A stretch of DNA of 64,000 bases, from positions 1 to 64,000 of the forward strand of contig NZ_CP076363.1 of NCBI RefSeq assembly GCF_018798885.1. Direction: 5' to 3'. Positions 17,273 to 30,012 of this stretch are shown here, piece after piece. The notes beneath the pieces were generated by a model that was given only the letters and a program-made list of their open reading frames with translations, was not told the origin of the DNA and made no database searches. Each line of letters starts with the position of its first letter. Position 1 is the first letter of the stretch. The position numbers were made by a program, and so were the translations under genes. This stretch comes from Gemmobacter fulvus (GTDB lineage Bacteria > Pseudomonadota > Alphaproteobacteria > Rhodobacterales > Rhodobacteraceae).

Positions 17273-17283
<11 letters not shown>
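17086..17283 (-). CDS. thiS: Sulfur carrier protein
   Basis: 65-residue ubiquitin-like protein ending in the required Gly-Gly (APMQGG), which is adenylated by ThiF and thiocarboxylated. The start at 17283 ([12 protein letters not shown]) gives the normal length and overlaps thiO by 11 bp; a longer reading adds unrelated residues. It donates sulfur to ThiG. Confidence 0.93.
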
Positions 17284-20250
<2,967 letters not shown>

Positions 20251-20347
20251 GGGCAAGGGATAGGGGATGGCGGCGAATGCGTCAAGACTGCGCGAGGCGG
20301 ATGATGCGGGACTTGCAGCCGGGGCGGGGATACGAAACGATGCCCGC

Positions 20348-21094
20348 ATGACCAAACACCCCCCCGCGCATCCTGATCTCGTTGTTGCCACCTATAATGT
20401 GCAAAAGGGCATCGGCACCGATCTGCGCCGCGATGCCCGGCGCACGGAACGGGTGATTTCGGCGCTCGGGGCCGATATTGTCGCGGTGCAGGAGGGCGAC
20501 CGACGCTTCGGCAACCGGGCGGGGGTGCTGGATCTGGCGGTGTTGCGGGCGTCCAGTGGTCTGGTGCCGGTGCCGGTGGCGGCCCCGCTGGGGGCCTTGG
20601 CGCATGGCTGGCATGGCAATCTGCTGCTGGTGCGCGCCGCCGCCGTCGAATCGGTGCGCGGGCTGCATCTGCCGGGGGCAGAGCCGCGCGGCGCGCTGAT
20701 CGTCGATCTGGATCTGGCGCAGTTCGGGCCGGTGCGGGTGATTGCGGTGCATCTGGCGCTGCTGGCGCGGGCGCGCCGGGCACAGGCGCGGATGCTGGCC
20801 GAGGTGGCCGCCGAGGCGCAAGAGCGGGATGGCCGCCCGACCATCGTGATGGGCGATATGAACGAATGGCGGCGCTGGCCCAGCCCGGCGCTTGCGGCGC
20901 TGGATCATCATCTTGGCGCGCCGGGGCTGGCCCCGAGCTTTCCGGCGATTTTTCCGCGCCTGCCGCTGGACCGGATCTATGCCTCGAAGGGGTTCGACAT
21001 GCTGTCGGTCGCGGCGCATGACACGGCGCTGGCGCGGCGGGCTTCGGATCATCTGCCGGTGGTGGCGCGGCTGCGCCCGCGGGGCAGGGACTGA
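20348..21094 (+). CDS. Endonuclease/exonuclease/phosphatase family protein
   Basis: 248 residues with the EEP fold signatures: VATYNVQKGIG near the N-terminus, the catalytic Glu in AVQEGDRRF, Asp/Asn of VMGDMNEWRRW and the C-terminal SDHLPVVARL. Such proteins hydrolyse phosphodiester or phosphate bonds using Mg; the substrate here is unknown. The ATG at 20348 starts just before the conserved core; an ATG at 20267 with AAGGG upstream would add 27 residues and is a real alternative. It converges on a phospholipase D-type gene, a pairing that suggests a lipid phosphate role (inference). Confidence 0.8.
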   Translation: MTKHPPAHPDLVVATYNVQKGIGTDLRRDARRTERVISALGADIVAVQEGDRRFGNRAGVLDLAVLRASSGLVPVPVAAPLGALAHGWHGNLLLVRAAAVESVRGLHLPGAEPRGALIVDLDLAQFGPVRVIAVHLALLARARRAQARMLAEVAAEAQERDGRPTIVMGDMNEWRRWPSPALAALDHHLGAPGLAPSFPAIFPRLPLDRIYASKGFDMLSVAAHDTALARRASDHLPVVARLRPRGRD

Positions 21095-21117
21095 GCTTTA
21101 GGGGCCTGACCTAAAGC
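21095..21117. terminator. Bidirectional hairpin between convergent genes
   Basis: GCTTTAGG (21095-21102) and CCTAAAGC (21110-21117) form a perfect 8-bp stem with a 7-base loop, starting at the stop of the EEP gene and overlapping the stop of the phospholipase D gene. No long T-run on either strand. Confidence 0.6.
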
Positions 21118-22679
21118 AGCCATTCGATCGGCAAAAGGCCCAACAGCCGCACCAGGGCCCGGCTGGCCCAAGTGGTGCCCGGCTCTGCCCGGTGCAGCAC
21201 CTCGCTGCCCTCCATACCGGGGTCGACCCATTGCAGATGGCCCCGCGCCGACAGCCGCAACTCATAGGCCACATCCGCCATATCCTCGCGGATCGCGGCG
21301 GACACTTCGCTGGCCAGCCCGGGGCTGTCGATCAGAAAGCCCATTTCCGTATTCAGGAATTTCGACCGGGGATCTAGGTTGAACGAGCCGACGAATAGCG
21401 TGCGCCCGTCCAGCACAAGGGTTTTGGAGTGCAGGCTGGTGCCTGAGGATCCGGGCAACCCGCGCCGTCTGCGGCGATGGCGCGCGCCGAAGGTGGGTTT
21501 GCGCAAGCCTTCGCCGGCCTTCAGCTCATAAAGCGTGACACCTGCGGCAAGCAGCCGGTGGCGGTAGCGGGCATAACCGCAATGCACCATGGTCACATCG
21601 GTGGATTGCTGGCCATTGGTCAGCACGCGCAGGCGCACACCGCGCCGCAGCCGCGCCTCTATCGCGCGCAACCCGGTTTGCCCCGGAATGAAATAGGCCG
21701 ACACAAGCAGCGCCTCTTTCCGGGCGCGCGATAGCAGCGCATCCAGCCGGTTGATCAGCAATTGCCGCCGTTCGGCGCGCCCGGCGGCCTTCTCGGGCGG
21801 ATCACTGATCAGCCGCACCGGTGCGCAATGGAACTGCGCGCAGCCCGACAGCAGGTCGCTGGCGGCAGAGCTGTCCTCCAATGCCTGAAGATAGGGTTCG
21901 GCCTCTGCCGTTGCGCGCAGCCGGGCGGCTTCGGTGGTCAGCCGATGCAGGCCATCGGCGGGCGTGCGCAGCATGGCTTCGGCGGGAATGGCAACGGAAC
22001 AGGCCCAGTAGCGATCAAAATCGGCCCCGACATCGGCAGCGGCGGGGCCTGCCGCCAGCACGTCGAAGTCGATGAAATGCCGCTGCGCGTCGCCCTGAAA
22101 ATAGGCATCGCCGATGTTGCGCCCGCCGATCACACAGACGGCCCCATCCGCCGTCAGCGATTTGTTGTGCATGCGCCGGTTCAGCCGCCCGAAATCCAGC
22201 AGAAGGTTGATCAGCCGCACCCGGCGCAGCACAAACGGGTTGAAGATCCGCAGCTCTACCCCCGGCAGGGTGTTCAGCGCGGCAAAGGCACCGTCCAGTT
22301 CCGGCGCGCCGATGTCATCGACCAGCACCCGGATCCGCACGCCGCGCTCTGCCGCACGGCGCAGCTCGTCCAGCACCACATATCCGGCAATATCCGGCTG
22401 CCAGAGGTAATATTGCAGATCGAGCGAGACTTCGGCGGCGCGGATCAGGTGAATCCGGGTGGCAAAGGCCTCCAGCCCGTCGCGCAGGCCGATCAGCCCG
22501 CTGTGCCCGTTGCCGTCACAGGGCACGGCCGCCGCTGCGGCCCCCAGGGCGGTGTCGTTGCTTGCGGGCAGCGCCTGGGATTTGCTGCGGGGCAGTCGCG
22601 CCGCCCGAAAGAAGGCAAGGCGCAGCCCGAGCGCTGCCAGAACAAGGGCCAGCCCAAGGCCGAGGGCGACAGACAGCAT
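21111..22679 (-). CDS. Phospholipase D-family protein, cardiolipin synthase C (ClsC)-like
   Basis: 522 residues with one N-terminal membrane segment (residues 1-25) and two HKD motifs: HNKSLTADGAVCVIGGRN (about 170) and HSKTLVLDGRTLFVGSFN (about 413). The pair forms one active site that transfers phosphatidyl groups; ClsC makes cardiolipin from phosphatidylglycerol and phosphatidylethanolamine. The membrane anchor and overall length fit ClsC/YmdC. Monocistronic, 121 bp from the upstream carboxylase gene. Lipid specificity is inferred. Confidence 0.85.
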   Translation of the reverse strand: MLSVALGLGLALVLAALGLRLAFFRAARLPRSKSQALPASNDTALGAAAAAVPCDGNGHSGLIGLRDGLEAFATRIHLIRAAEVSLDLQYYLWQPDIAGYVVLDELRRAAERGVRIRVLVDDIGAPELDGAFAALNTLPGVELRIFNPFVLRRVRLINLLLDFGRLNRRMHNKSLTADGAVCVIGGRNIGDAYFQGDAQRHFIDFDVLAAGPAAADVGADFDRYWACSVAIPAEAMLRTPADGLHRLTTEAARLRATAEAEPYLQALEDSSAASDLLSGCAQFHCAPVRLISDPPEKAAGRAERRQLLINRLDALLSRARKEALLVSAYFIPGQTGLRAIEARLRRGVRLRVLTNGQQSTDVTMVHCGYARYRHRLLAAGVTLYELKAGEGLRKPTFGARHRRRRRGLPGSSGTSLHSKTLVLDGRTLFVGSFNLDPRSKFLNTEMGFLIDSPGLASEVSAAIREDMADVAYELRLSARGHLQWVDPGMEGSEVLHRAEPGTTWASRALVRLLGLLPIEWLL

Positions 22680-22800
22680 CTCTCAGAGCCGGATCATGTG
22701 CAAAACCCATCCATTGACACGCCCGGCCCCTGCACTGAACGCGCGAAGGCCGGGTCGGCAGGTCAACTCTAGGCCGGGGCAGATGGTTCCGCCAGCGCGA

Positions 22801-24585
22801 TCACTCGGCCACGATGCGCGCCAGTGCTGCACCATAGGCCAGTGCCGTGCCCGCCTCGGCCAGCCGGGTCAGCCGACCTGCATGGGGGGCCTCGACCCGG
22901 GTTTCCATCTTCATGGCTTCCATCACCGCGATTACCTCGCCGGATTGCACCAGCGCGCCATCCTCGACCTGCCACAATTGCAGCGTGCCGGGCACCGGGG
23001 CGGGCACCAGATTGGCATCCGCCTCTGCCGCGACGCTGGCGGGTGCTGCCGCACCTCCAGCCGTGGGCAGGGCCGATAGCAGGCCCGCAGGCAGACCCAG
23101 CTCGTGCCGTTTGCCGTCAATTTCGACCGACAGGCGCAGCATCGGGGCCGTATCGGCGGGCGTCACACGCGGATGTGCAGCCAGCGTTTCGGCCAGCGCC
23201 TCGGCGAAATCGGTTTCGATCCAGCGGGTATGCACCCGGAACTCCCCAGCCTCGGCCCGGAAATCCGGCTGCGCCACCACGGCGCGGTGGAAGGGCAGCA
23301 CCGAGGCCACGCCATCAATGCGGAATTCGGCCAGCGCACGGGCGGCGCGGGCCAAGGCCTCGGCGCGGGTGGCCCCGGTCACGATCAGCTTGCCCATCAG
23401 CGAATCAAAGCTGCCGGGCACGACAGATCCGGTCGCCACGCCACTGTCCATGCGGATGCCGGGACCCGAGGGCGCGTCCCACAGCGCAATCGGGCCGGGG
23501 GTGGGCAGAAAGCCGCGTGCCGGATCTTCGGCATTGATGCGGAATTCGATGCTGTGGCCGCGCGGTGTAGGCACACTGTCATCGGCCAGCCGCTCGCCCC
23601 GCGCCACCCGGATCATCGCGCGCACGATGTCGATGCCGGTGGTTTCTTCGGTGACGGGATGTTCCACCTGCAAGCGGGTGTTCACCTCGAGGAAAGACAA
23701 GGTGCCATTGCCCGACAGCAGGAATTCCACCGTGCCCGCGCCACTGTATCCGGCATGGGCGCAGATCGCACGGGCCGATTGGTGGATGCGGTCGCGCTGC
23801 GCTTCGGTCAGGAAGGGGGCGGGGGCTTCCTCTACCAGCTTCTGATTGCGGCGCTGCAACGAACAATCGCGCGTGCCCAGCACCTTGACGGTGCCATGCC
23901 GGTCGGCCAGCACCTGCGCTTCGATATGACGAGGCCGGTCGAGGAATTGTTCGATGAAACATTCACCACGGCCAAAGGCGGTTTCCGCCTCGCGCGTGGC
24001 CGAGGCGAACAGCTCTTCCACCTCTTCCAGCCGCCATGCGACCTTCATGCCGCGCCCGCCCCCACCAAAGGCGGCCTTGATGGCAATCGGCAGGCCATTG
24101 GCGCGGGCAAAGGCCAGGGCGTCTGCCGGGGTTTCCACCGGGCCGGGCGATCCGGCCACCAAGGGCGCACCTACGGCTTCGGCAATGCGGCGCGCCCCGA
24201 TCTTGTCACCCAGCGCCTCGATCACCGCCGGATCGGGGCCGATCCAGATCAGGCCCGCCGCCTGCACCGCACGGGCGAAATCGGCGCGCTCGGACAGGAA
24301 GCCATAACCGGGATGGATCGCATCCGCGCCCGCACGCCGGGCGATGGCAATAATCTTGTCGGCATCGAGATAGGTTTCCGCCGGGCGGTCGCCATGCAGC
24401 GCATAGGCCTCGTCCGCCATGCGCACAAACAGCGCGTCCCGGTCGGCATCGGCATAGATGGCAAGGGCGGCAATGCCTTCGTCACGGCAGGCGCGGATCA
24501 CCCGCACCGCAATTTCACCGCGATTGGCGATCAGGATCCGGGTGACGGGGCGCAGATCGGGGCTGCTGGGGGCAAAAAGGGTCAT
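22801..24585 (-). CDS. Acetyl/propionyl-CoA carboxylase alpha-type protein: biotin carboxylase with C-terminal BCCP domain
   Basis: 594 residues. Biotin carboxylase domain from [17 protein letters not shown] (about 18-34) with the ATP-grasp glycine loop FGGGGRGMK, the [14 protein letters not shown] catalytic stretch and a C-terminal biotin carboxyl carrier domain with the biotinyl Lys in VMEAMKMET (about 555). It follows the fused pxpB-pxpC gene with a 4-bp overlap; KipI/KipA-type proteins are often listed as biotin-dependent carboxyltransferases and travel with such AccC/AccB proteins. It is the last gene of the ycsG-pxpA-DUF1445-pxpBC cluster. Acceptor substrate unknown. Confidence 0.9.
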   Translation of the reverse strand: MTLFAPSSPDLRPVTRILIANRGEIAVRVIRACRDEGIAALAIYADADRDALFVRMADEAYALHGDRPAETYLDADKIIAIARRAGADAIHPGYGFLSERADFARAVQAAGLIWIGPDPAVIEALGDKIGARRIAEAVGAPLVAGSPGPVETPADALAFARANGLPIAIKAAFGGGGRGMKVAWRLEEVEELFASATREAETAFGRGECFIEQFLDRPRHIEAQVLADRHGTVKVLGTRDCSLQRRNQKLVEEAPAPFLTEAQRDRIHQSARAICAHAGYSGAGTVEFLLSGNGTLSFLEVNTRLQVEHPVTEETTGIDIVRAMIRVARGERLADDSVPTPRGHSIEFRINAEDPARGFLPTPGPIALWDAPSGPGIRMDSGVATGSVVPGSFDSLMGKLIVTGATRAEALARAARALAEFRIDGVASVLPFHRAVVAQPDFRAEAGEFRVHTRWIETDFAEALAETLAAHPRVTPADTAPMLRLSVEIDGKRHELGLPAGLLSALPTAGGAAAPASVAAEADANLVPAPVPGTLQLWQVEDGALVQSGEVIAVMEAMKMETRVEAPHAGRLTRLAEAGTALAYGAALARIVAE

Positions 24586-26162
24586 GCTTGGCTCGCGTCT
24601 GGCTGAATGGGGGCAAAGGGGCGGGCGGCGGTAAAGCGGATTCGCGCGCCGGGCGGGATCTGCGCTGCAAGATCAAGCGCTTCGGGCAGCAGGGTGGCGA
24701 TCACCGGATAACCGCCGGTCAGCGGGTGATCGGCCAGAAACAGCACCGGCTGGCCGGAATGGGGCACCTGAATGGCCCCCGTTTCGGTGCCTTCGGAGGG
24801 CAGCTCTGCGGCATCGTCGCGGCGGATCGGCACCGCTCCGGCAAGGCGGATACCAACGCGGGACGATTGCGCGGTCACTTCCCACTCCTGCGACAGGAAC
24901 TGCGCCACCACGGCGGGGCTGAACCAGTCGGTGCGCGGGCCAAGCGTCACCGGCAGCGTGACGATCTGCCCCGGCGCGGGCAGGGCGCGCGGCAGGCGCA
25001 GATCCGGCTCCACCGCCCCGGCGGGCGCATGGGCCAGCGGCACCACATCCCCCGCAAGTATCGGGGCCGGGCCGACATTGGCCAGCGTATCGGTGGCCGC
25101 CGATCCCAGAACCGGGGCCACGGCAAAGCCGCCGCGCAGGGCAAGATAGCTGCGCATACCGGCGACGGGCGGGTGGATCAGCAAGCTCTCGCCCGGATCC
25201 AGCGCGACGGGGCGGCTGAGATCGGCAGGCAGGCGGCGGCCTGCCGTCTCGATCTCGGCCCGGTCGGCGGCACCTTCCAGCGCCACGGTGACGGCATGAT
25301 CGGCGCGCAGCCGCACCGGACCCAGAGTGATTTCCAACGCTGCCGCATTGGCCGGATTGCCGACGCGGCGATTGGCCCGGCGCAGCGCGCCGATATCCAG
25401 CGCGCCCGAGGCCGAAACGCCCTGCCCACCCTGACCGGGGCGGCCCTCATCCTGCATCAGGATCGGAAAGGCGGTGGCCAGAACATGCAGCCCTTCGGTG
25501 GCGGGGGCAGGCAGCGGCACGGCAGCAGACCGCACCTGTGCCGCGCGTTCCACAAAGCGCACCCGCTGGCCGGGGCGCAGCAGGGCAGGGGGATCGCGCG
25601 TCAGATCCCACATCGGCACATCGGTGGTGCCGATCAATTGCCAGCCGCCGGGGCTGGCCTGCGGATAGATGCCGCCAAACCGCCCGGCCAGCGCCACCGA
25701 TCCCGCCGGGATGCGCGTGCGCGGGGCAGGACGGCGCGGCAGATCAAAGCGCGGATCGTCGCATGTCATATAGGCGAAACCGGGGGCAAAACCGCAGAAC
25801 GCCACCTGCCAAAGCGCCGCCTGATGGGCGGCAATCACCTCGGCCACGCTCAGCCCCATATGCTGCGCGACATCGGCCAGGTCTTCGCCATCATAACGCA
25901 TCGGCAGCTCGATCACCTCGGTCTGCACCGCCGCGCGCGGCGCATCGGCTGAAGGCGCGCGGGCGAGGATTGCGGCGGCCAAGGCGCTGTCGGCCGCCAC
26001 GCCGGGGGCGGTGCGGATCATCAGAGTGCGGGCGGCTGGGATGATTTCGGTCACGCCCGCCACAGGATCGGCGTTGAGCGCATCAAACAGCGCCTGAGAC
26101 GCGGCCAGATCTGCCAGCTCCACCAGCAGGGTCTGCGGCCCGATGGGCAGGAAACGCATCAT
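24582..26162 (-). CDS. Fused 5-oxoprolinase subunits PxpB-PxpC (KipI-KipA fusion, carboxyltransferase domain protein)
   Basis: 526 residues in two parts. Residues 1-about 215 are KipI/PxpB ([38 protein letters not shown]) and about 230-526 are KipA/PxpC ([43 protein letters not shown]). In most bacteria these are two genes; here they are one polypeptide. With PxpA they cleave 5-oxoproline to glutamate using ATP; the same fold occurs in urea carboxylase. The start ATG-ATG at 26162 lies 1 bp after the DUF1445 stop. The longer reading to 26240 overlaps the upstream gene. Confidence 0.9.
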   Translation of the reverse strand: MMRFLPIGPQTLLVELADLAASQALFDALNADPVAGVTEIIPAARTLMIRTAPGVAADSALAAAILARAPSADAPRAAVQTEVIELPMRYDGEDLADVAQHMGLSVAEVIAAHQAALWQVAFCGFAPGFAYMTCDDPRFDLPRRPAPRTRIPAGSVALAGRFGGIYPQASPGGWQLIGTTDVPMWDLTRDPPALLRPGQRVRFVERAAQVRSAAVPLPAPATEGLHVLATAFPILMQDEGRPGQGGQGVSASGALDIGALRRANRRVGNPANAAALEITLGPVRLRADHAVTVALEGAADRAEIETAGRRLPADLSRPVALDPGESLLIHPPVAGMRSYLALRGGFAVAPVLGSAATDTLANVGPAPILAGDVVPLAHAPAGAVEPDLRLPRALPAPGQIVTLPVTLGPRTDWFSPAVVAQFLSQEWEVTAQSSRVGIRLAGAVPIRRDDAAELPSEGTETGAIQVPHSGQPVLFLADHPLTGGYPVIATLLPEALDLAAQIPPGARIRFTAARPFAPIQPDASQA

Positions 26163-26163
26163 T

Positions 26164-26958
26164 TTACACCTGCCAATTGCGGTCGGGAATATCGGTGATG
26201 AACATATGGCCCGGCGCATGGGTGATGGCAAAGGGCACATTGGAGGCCATGACGGCGGCTTGTGGCGTTACCCCGCAGGCCCAGAACACCGGCACTTCGC
26301 CGGTGCGGACCTCCACTGGATCGCCGAAATCAGGGCGCGACAGATCGGTGATCCCCAGCGCCTCGGGCGCGCCGACATGCACCGGGGCCCCATGAACCGC
26401 CGGAAACCGGCCCGAGATCATCGCGGCTTCGGCCACACGCTCTGCCGGGATCGGGCGCATCGACACCACCATCGGGCCGGACAGCCGCCCGGCACTGCGG
26501 CAGGGACGGTTGGTGCGATACATCGGCACATTGCAGCCCTGCGCGATGTGGCGCATCTCGATCCCGGCCTGCATCAGCGGTGTTTCAAAGGTGAAGCTGC
26601 ACCCGATCAGGAAGGTCACCAGATCGGCATGTTCGGCCCAGACCTGCGTGGCATCGGCGACCTCCTCGGCCAGCGCGCCATTGCGCCAGACCCGGTAGAG
26701 CGGCAGATCACGGCGCAGATCGGCTCCGGGGGCCAGCGGTGTGCTGTGGCTGCCCGGGTCCGAGACATCGAGCACCGGGCAGGGCTTGGGGTTGCGCTGC
26801 GCATAGAGCAGGAAATCCCAGGCCCAATCGCGCGGCAGCGAGATCATGTTGCACTGGGTAAAGCCGGGGGCCATGCCCGCCGTGGGGGCAATCAGCCCGT
26901 CGCGGCACAGCATCCGGGCGGTGCGGGCCGCCTCGGCATTGGCGACAAAGGCGGTCAT
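26164..26958 (-). CDS. DUF1445 family putative hydro-lyase (YcsI-like)
   Basis: 264 residues of the DUF1445/D-glutamate cyclase-related family, with the signature [44 protein letters not shown] and [11 protein letters not shown]. subtilis ycsI sits in the ycsF-ycsG-ycsI-kipI-kipA cluster in the same company. Related proteins have been linked to D-glutamate cyclase (making 5-oxoproline), but this is family knowledge, not shown here. The start at 26958 overlaps the pxpA stop by 4 bp. Confidence 0.86.
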   Translation of the reverse strand: MTAFVANAEAARTARMLCRDGLIAPTAGMAPGFTQCNMISLPRDWAWDFLLYAQRNPKPCPVLDVSDPGSHSTPLAPGADLRRDLPLYRVWRNGALAEEVADATQVWAEHADLVTFLIGCSFTFETPLMQAGIEMRHIAQGCNVPMYRTNRPCRSAGRLSGPMVVSMRPIPAERVAEAAMISGRFPAVHGAPVHVGAPEALGITDLSRPDFGDPVEVRTGEVPVFWACGVTPQAAVMASNVPFAITHAPGHMFITDIPDRNWQV

Positions 26959-27731
26959 GCGGCACCTGCCGGGGCAAAGGCGGTGATGGCAACGCCCGCC
27001 GCCATCAGCCGTTCGCGGATGCACCGCGCCATGGATACGGCATCGGGGCTGTCCCCATGCACGCAGATCGACTGTGCGGCCAAGGGCAGCACCGATCCGT
27101 CAACCGCCTCGATCACGCCTTCGGTGGCAAGCCGCAGCATCCGGGCCGCAATCTGATCGGGGTCATGCAGCACAGCCCCGGCCTCGCGCCGCGATACCAG
27201 CGTGCCCTGCGGCGTATAGGCCCGGTCGGCAAAGGCCTCGGCCACCGTCGCCAGCCCCGCCGCCTGAGCGCGCGCAAGGACCGGTGCGCCTGCCAGCCCC
27301 ATCAGCACCAGCGCCGGGTCCACCGCGCGGATCCCGGCGATCACCGCATCGGCCTGCCGCGCATCGCCCGCAATGGTGTTGTAAAGCGCGCCATGCGGTT
27401 TGACATAGGTGACGCGCGTGCCCGCTGCCTGCGCCAGCCCTTGCAACGCCCCGATCTGATAGATCACATCGGCAGTCAACTCGTCCGAGGTGACATCCAT
27501 CGGGCGGCGGCCAAAGCCGACACGATCCGGGTAGGACACATGGGCCCCCACCGCGACGCCACGGGCTGCGGCGGCGCGCAGCGTGGCCAGAATGGTCAGC
27601 GGATCCCCGGCGTGAAACCCGCAGGCGACATTGGCCGAACTGACCAAGGTCAGCATCGTGTCATCATCGCCCATCTTCCATGCGCCATAGCCTTCGCCAA
27701 GATCGCTGTTCAGATCAATCGTCGGGGTCAT
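26955..27731 (-). CDS. pxpA: 5-oxoprolinase subunit A (LamB/YcsF family)
   Basis: 258 residues with the diagnostic [42 protein letters not shown] and VKPHGALYN motifs. PxpA with PxpB and PxpC hydrolyses 5-oxoproline. It lies after the NRAMP-like gene with a 59-bp gap holding a hairpin, and overlaps the DUF1445 gene by 4 bp. Confidence 0.93.
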   Translation of the reverse strand: MTPTIDLNSDLGEGYGAWKMGDDDTMLTLVSSANVACGFHAGDPLTILATLRAAAARGVAVGAHVSYPDRVGFGRRPMDVTSDELTADVIYQIGALQGLAQAAGTRVTYVKPHGALYNTIAGDARQADAVIAGIRAVDPALVLMGLAGAPVLARAQAAGLATVAEAFADRAYTPQGTLVSRREAGAVLHDPDQIAARMLRLATEGVIEAVDGSVLPLAAQSICVHGDSPDAVSMARCIRERLMAAGVAITAFAPAGAA

Positions 27732-27754
27732 TTCGGGTCTCCTCCGGAAAAGGG

Positions 27755-27777
27755 GGGCGGCCCCGTGGGGCCAGCCC
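27755..27777 (-). repeat. Hairpin between transporter gene and pxpA
   Basis: GGCCCC (27759-27764) and GGGGCC (27767-27772) form a tight palindrome extended by GGGC/GCCC with one bulged base. It lies in the short intercistronic gap of a probable operon and may attenuate or protect the transcript. No T-run. Confidence 0.45.
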
Positions 27778-27790
27778 GATCAGTCAGGGA

Positions 27791-29029
27791 TCACGCGCCG
27801 AGGAAGGCAAAGATCGGGCCGATGGACTTGAAGCCCATATACCAGGTCAGCGCACAGACAATTGCGCTGAGGATCAGCAGCGGGCGGTTGTAGCGATGCC
27901 CGCCCATCAGATCGGCGCGTGCAAAGCCCACATAGGTGAAGATGGTCAGACCGATCGGCAGGATCAGGCCGTTGAAACCACCGACGAACACCAGAATGGC
28001 GGCGGGTGCGGTGCCCAGCGACAGGTAAACCACCAGTGACACGGTGATGAAGATCACGGTTGCGATGTTGCGGGCGCGGTCATCCATCGGGCGGAACACC
28101 GTCAGGAAGCTGACCGAGGTATAGGCCGCCCCGATCACCGAGGTGATCGCCGCCGCCCAGAGTACCAGACCGAACACCCGCATCCCCCAATCACCTGCCG
28201 CAGCGGCAAAGGCCTGCGCCGCCGGATTGGCCGCCTGGCTGGACAGATCCAGCGTGACGCCCGAGGCGACAACGCCCAGAATGGCCAGGAACAGCACAAA
28301 GCGCATCAGCCCTGTTACGGCGATGCCGGTCAGAGCGGCGCGGCTGACCGCTGCCAAATTGTGTTCGCCGGTCAGGCCCTTGTCCAGCAGGCGGTGCGCG
28401 CCGGAATAGGTGATATAGCCGCCCACGGTGCCGCCGACGATGGTGGTGATGGTGGCGAAATCAATGGTGTCGGGCAGGATGGCCTGCCGCAGTGCCTCGC
28501 CCACCGGCGGGTTGGAGACGACGGCCACAAACACCGTCAGCAGGATCATCACCACGCCAAGGCCGATGATCATCTGATCCAGCAGCAGCCCGGCGCGTTT
28601 CGACAGGAAGATCGCAATCGCAAGCAAGGCCGACAGCCCGCCGCCGATCTTCGGATCCAGCCCCAGCATCGCATTCAGGCCCAGACCGGCCCCGGCGATA
28701 TTGCCGACGTTGAACGCCAGCCCGCCGATGATGACCAGCACCGCCAGCAGATAGCCCGCGCCGGGGATCGCCATGTTTGCAGTTTCCGATGCCCGCCGCC
28801 CGGTCAACGCGGTGATGCGCCAGATGTTCAGCTGCACCACGAAGTCGATCAGGATCGAGGCGAGGATCGCAAAGGCGAACGAGGCGCCGAGCTTCGCGGT
28901 GAATGTCGCCGTCTGGGTGATGAAGCCGGGGCCGATGGCCGATGTGGCCATCAGAAAGATCGCCGCCATGAAGGATCCGCGCAGGGCGGCCTTCGCGGCG
29001 GATGGGCTGGTTGGCGGGGTATCGCTCAT
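27791..29029 (-). CDS. NRAMP-related membrane transporter (YcsG-like), non-canonical metal site
   Basis: 412 residues with about eleven hydrophobic spans and overall NRAMP similarity (TSAIGPGFITQTATF in TM1, VGGTVGGYITYSGAHRLLD in TM6). The metal-binding DPGN of TM1 reads IGPGFI and the TM6 MPH motif is absent, so divalent metal transport by the usual mechanism is doubtful. Gene order matches ycsG beside ycsF, suggesting import of 5-oxoproline or a related amino acid (inference). First gene of the cluster, divergent from the GntR gene. Confidence 0.85.
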   Translation of the reverse strand: MSDTPPTSPSAAKAALRGSFMAAIFLMATSAIGPGFITQTATFTAKLGASFAFAILASILIDFVVQLNIWRITALTGRRASETANMAIPGAGYLLAVLVIIGGLAFNVGNIAGAGLGLNAMLGLDPKIGGGLSALLAIAIFLSKRAGLLLDQMIIGLGVVMILLTVFVAVVSNPPVGEALRQAILPDTIDFATITTIVGGTVGGYITYSGAHRLLDKGLTGEHNLAAVSRAALTGIAVTGLMRFVLFLAILGVVASGVTLDLSSQAANPAAQAFAAAAGDWGMRVFGLVLWAAAITSVIGAAYTSVSFLTVFRPMDDRARNIATVIFITVSLVVYLSLGTAPAAILVFVGGFNGLILPIGLTIFTYVGFARADLMGGHRYNRPLLILSAIVCALTWYMGFKSIGPIFAFLGA

Positions 29030-29333
29030 CAGTCATGTTCCTGCTGCATAGGGGGAGGGCGTGGATGGAATACCGGAACTGTGAATAACACATGGCAATG
29101 CGTCAACAATTATCTGACAGTAGAGTCATTATTGTTGAACAATTTATCTAACTCCTTGACCAAACTTGATGCAGGATCGGACAGACTCAGCGCATCTGCT
29201 CAGTGTTTCGGCAGGATCTGCACCATGACCGAGCGAAAATTGTCCCGAATCATGCAGGGTCCCCAGCCGGTGCCTTGTGCCGGTGCTGCGGGTGCGACAT
29301 GATCCGCAGAATTGGGTGACAAGGATTTTCACG
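29030..29333. promoter_or_regulatory. Divergent promoter region with candidate GntR operator
   Basis: This 304-bp AT-rich spacer has no gene. It contains TCAACAAT (29103-29110) facing ATTGTTGA (29131-29138), and the perfect palindrome TTGTTGAACAA (29132-29142), of the TTGT-N-ACAA style bound by FCD-class GntR proteins. The sites lie nearer the transporter gene, consistent with regulation of the pxp cluster. A TTGACC box (29156-29161) may be a -35 for the GntR gene. I see nothing further in the 29180-29330 part. Confidence 0.5.
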
Positions 29334-29990
29334 ATGGCCGATGACCGCGATCTGCCCCCGAGCCTTGCCGAACAGGTGGCGATGCGGCTGCGGGATCAGG
29401 TCATCAGCGGGGTGCTGACCCCCGGCCAGCGGCTGTCCGAGGCAAAGCTGGCGACCGATCTGGATATTTCGCGCAACACGCTGCGCGAGGTGTTCCGCCT
29501 GCTGACCCGCGAAGGCCTGCTGAAACACGAACCCAACCGGGGCGTGTTCGTGGCGGTGCCCTCGATGGCCTCGATCCTTGATATCTACCGCGTGCGGCGG
29601 CTGATCGAAGTGCCCGCCCTTGCGCAGGCCTGGCCCCGCCATGCCGCCGTCGTCCGGATGCGCGCGGCGGTGGACCGGGCCGAGGCAATGCTTCCGGCGC
29701 AGGACTGGCGGGCCATCGGCAGCGCGAATATGGAGTTTCACGCCGCCATCGTCGCCCTGACCGACAGCCCGCGCCTGATTGCGTTTTTTGCCCATATCAT
29801 TGCCGAACTGCGGCTGGCCTTTGGCCTGCTCGACAGCCCGGAACTGCTGCACAGCCCGTATATCAGCATGAATGCGCAGATTCTGGCGCGGCTGGAAGCG
29901 GGCGATGCCCCTGCTGCTGCCACAATGCTGGATGATTATCTGAGCAAATCCGAACGGGCGGTGATGGCGGCCTTTGCCCGTCTGGGTTAG
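29334..29990 (+). CDS. GntR-family transcriptional regulator, FCD (FadR-like) subfamily
   Basis: 218 residues: N-terminal winged helix (LRDQVISGVLTPGQRLSEAKLATDLDISRNTLREVFRLLTREGLL) and an all-helical FCD ligand domain with FHAAIVALTDSPRL. The start at 29334 has AAGGA about 9 bases upstream; the ATG at 29277 is less well placed. It is divergent to the pxp cluster and probably controls it in response to 5-oxoproline or a relative (inference). The following LysR gene starts 22 bp later. Confidence 0.88.
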   Translation: MADDRDLPPSLAEQVAMRLRDQVISGVLTPGQRLSEAKLATDLDISRNTLREVFRLLTREGLLKHEPNRGVFVAVPSMASILDIYRVRRLIEVPALAQAWPRHAAVVRMRAAVDRAEAMLPAQDWRAIGSANMEFHAAIVALTDSPRLIAFFAHIIAELRLAFGLLDSPELLHSPYISMNAQILARLEAGDAPAAATMLDDYLSKSERAVMAAFARLG

Positions 29991-30012
29991 GCTGTCTCAA
30001 AAGGGGCGTGCC

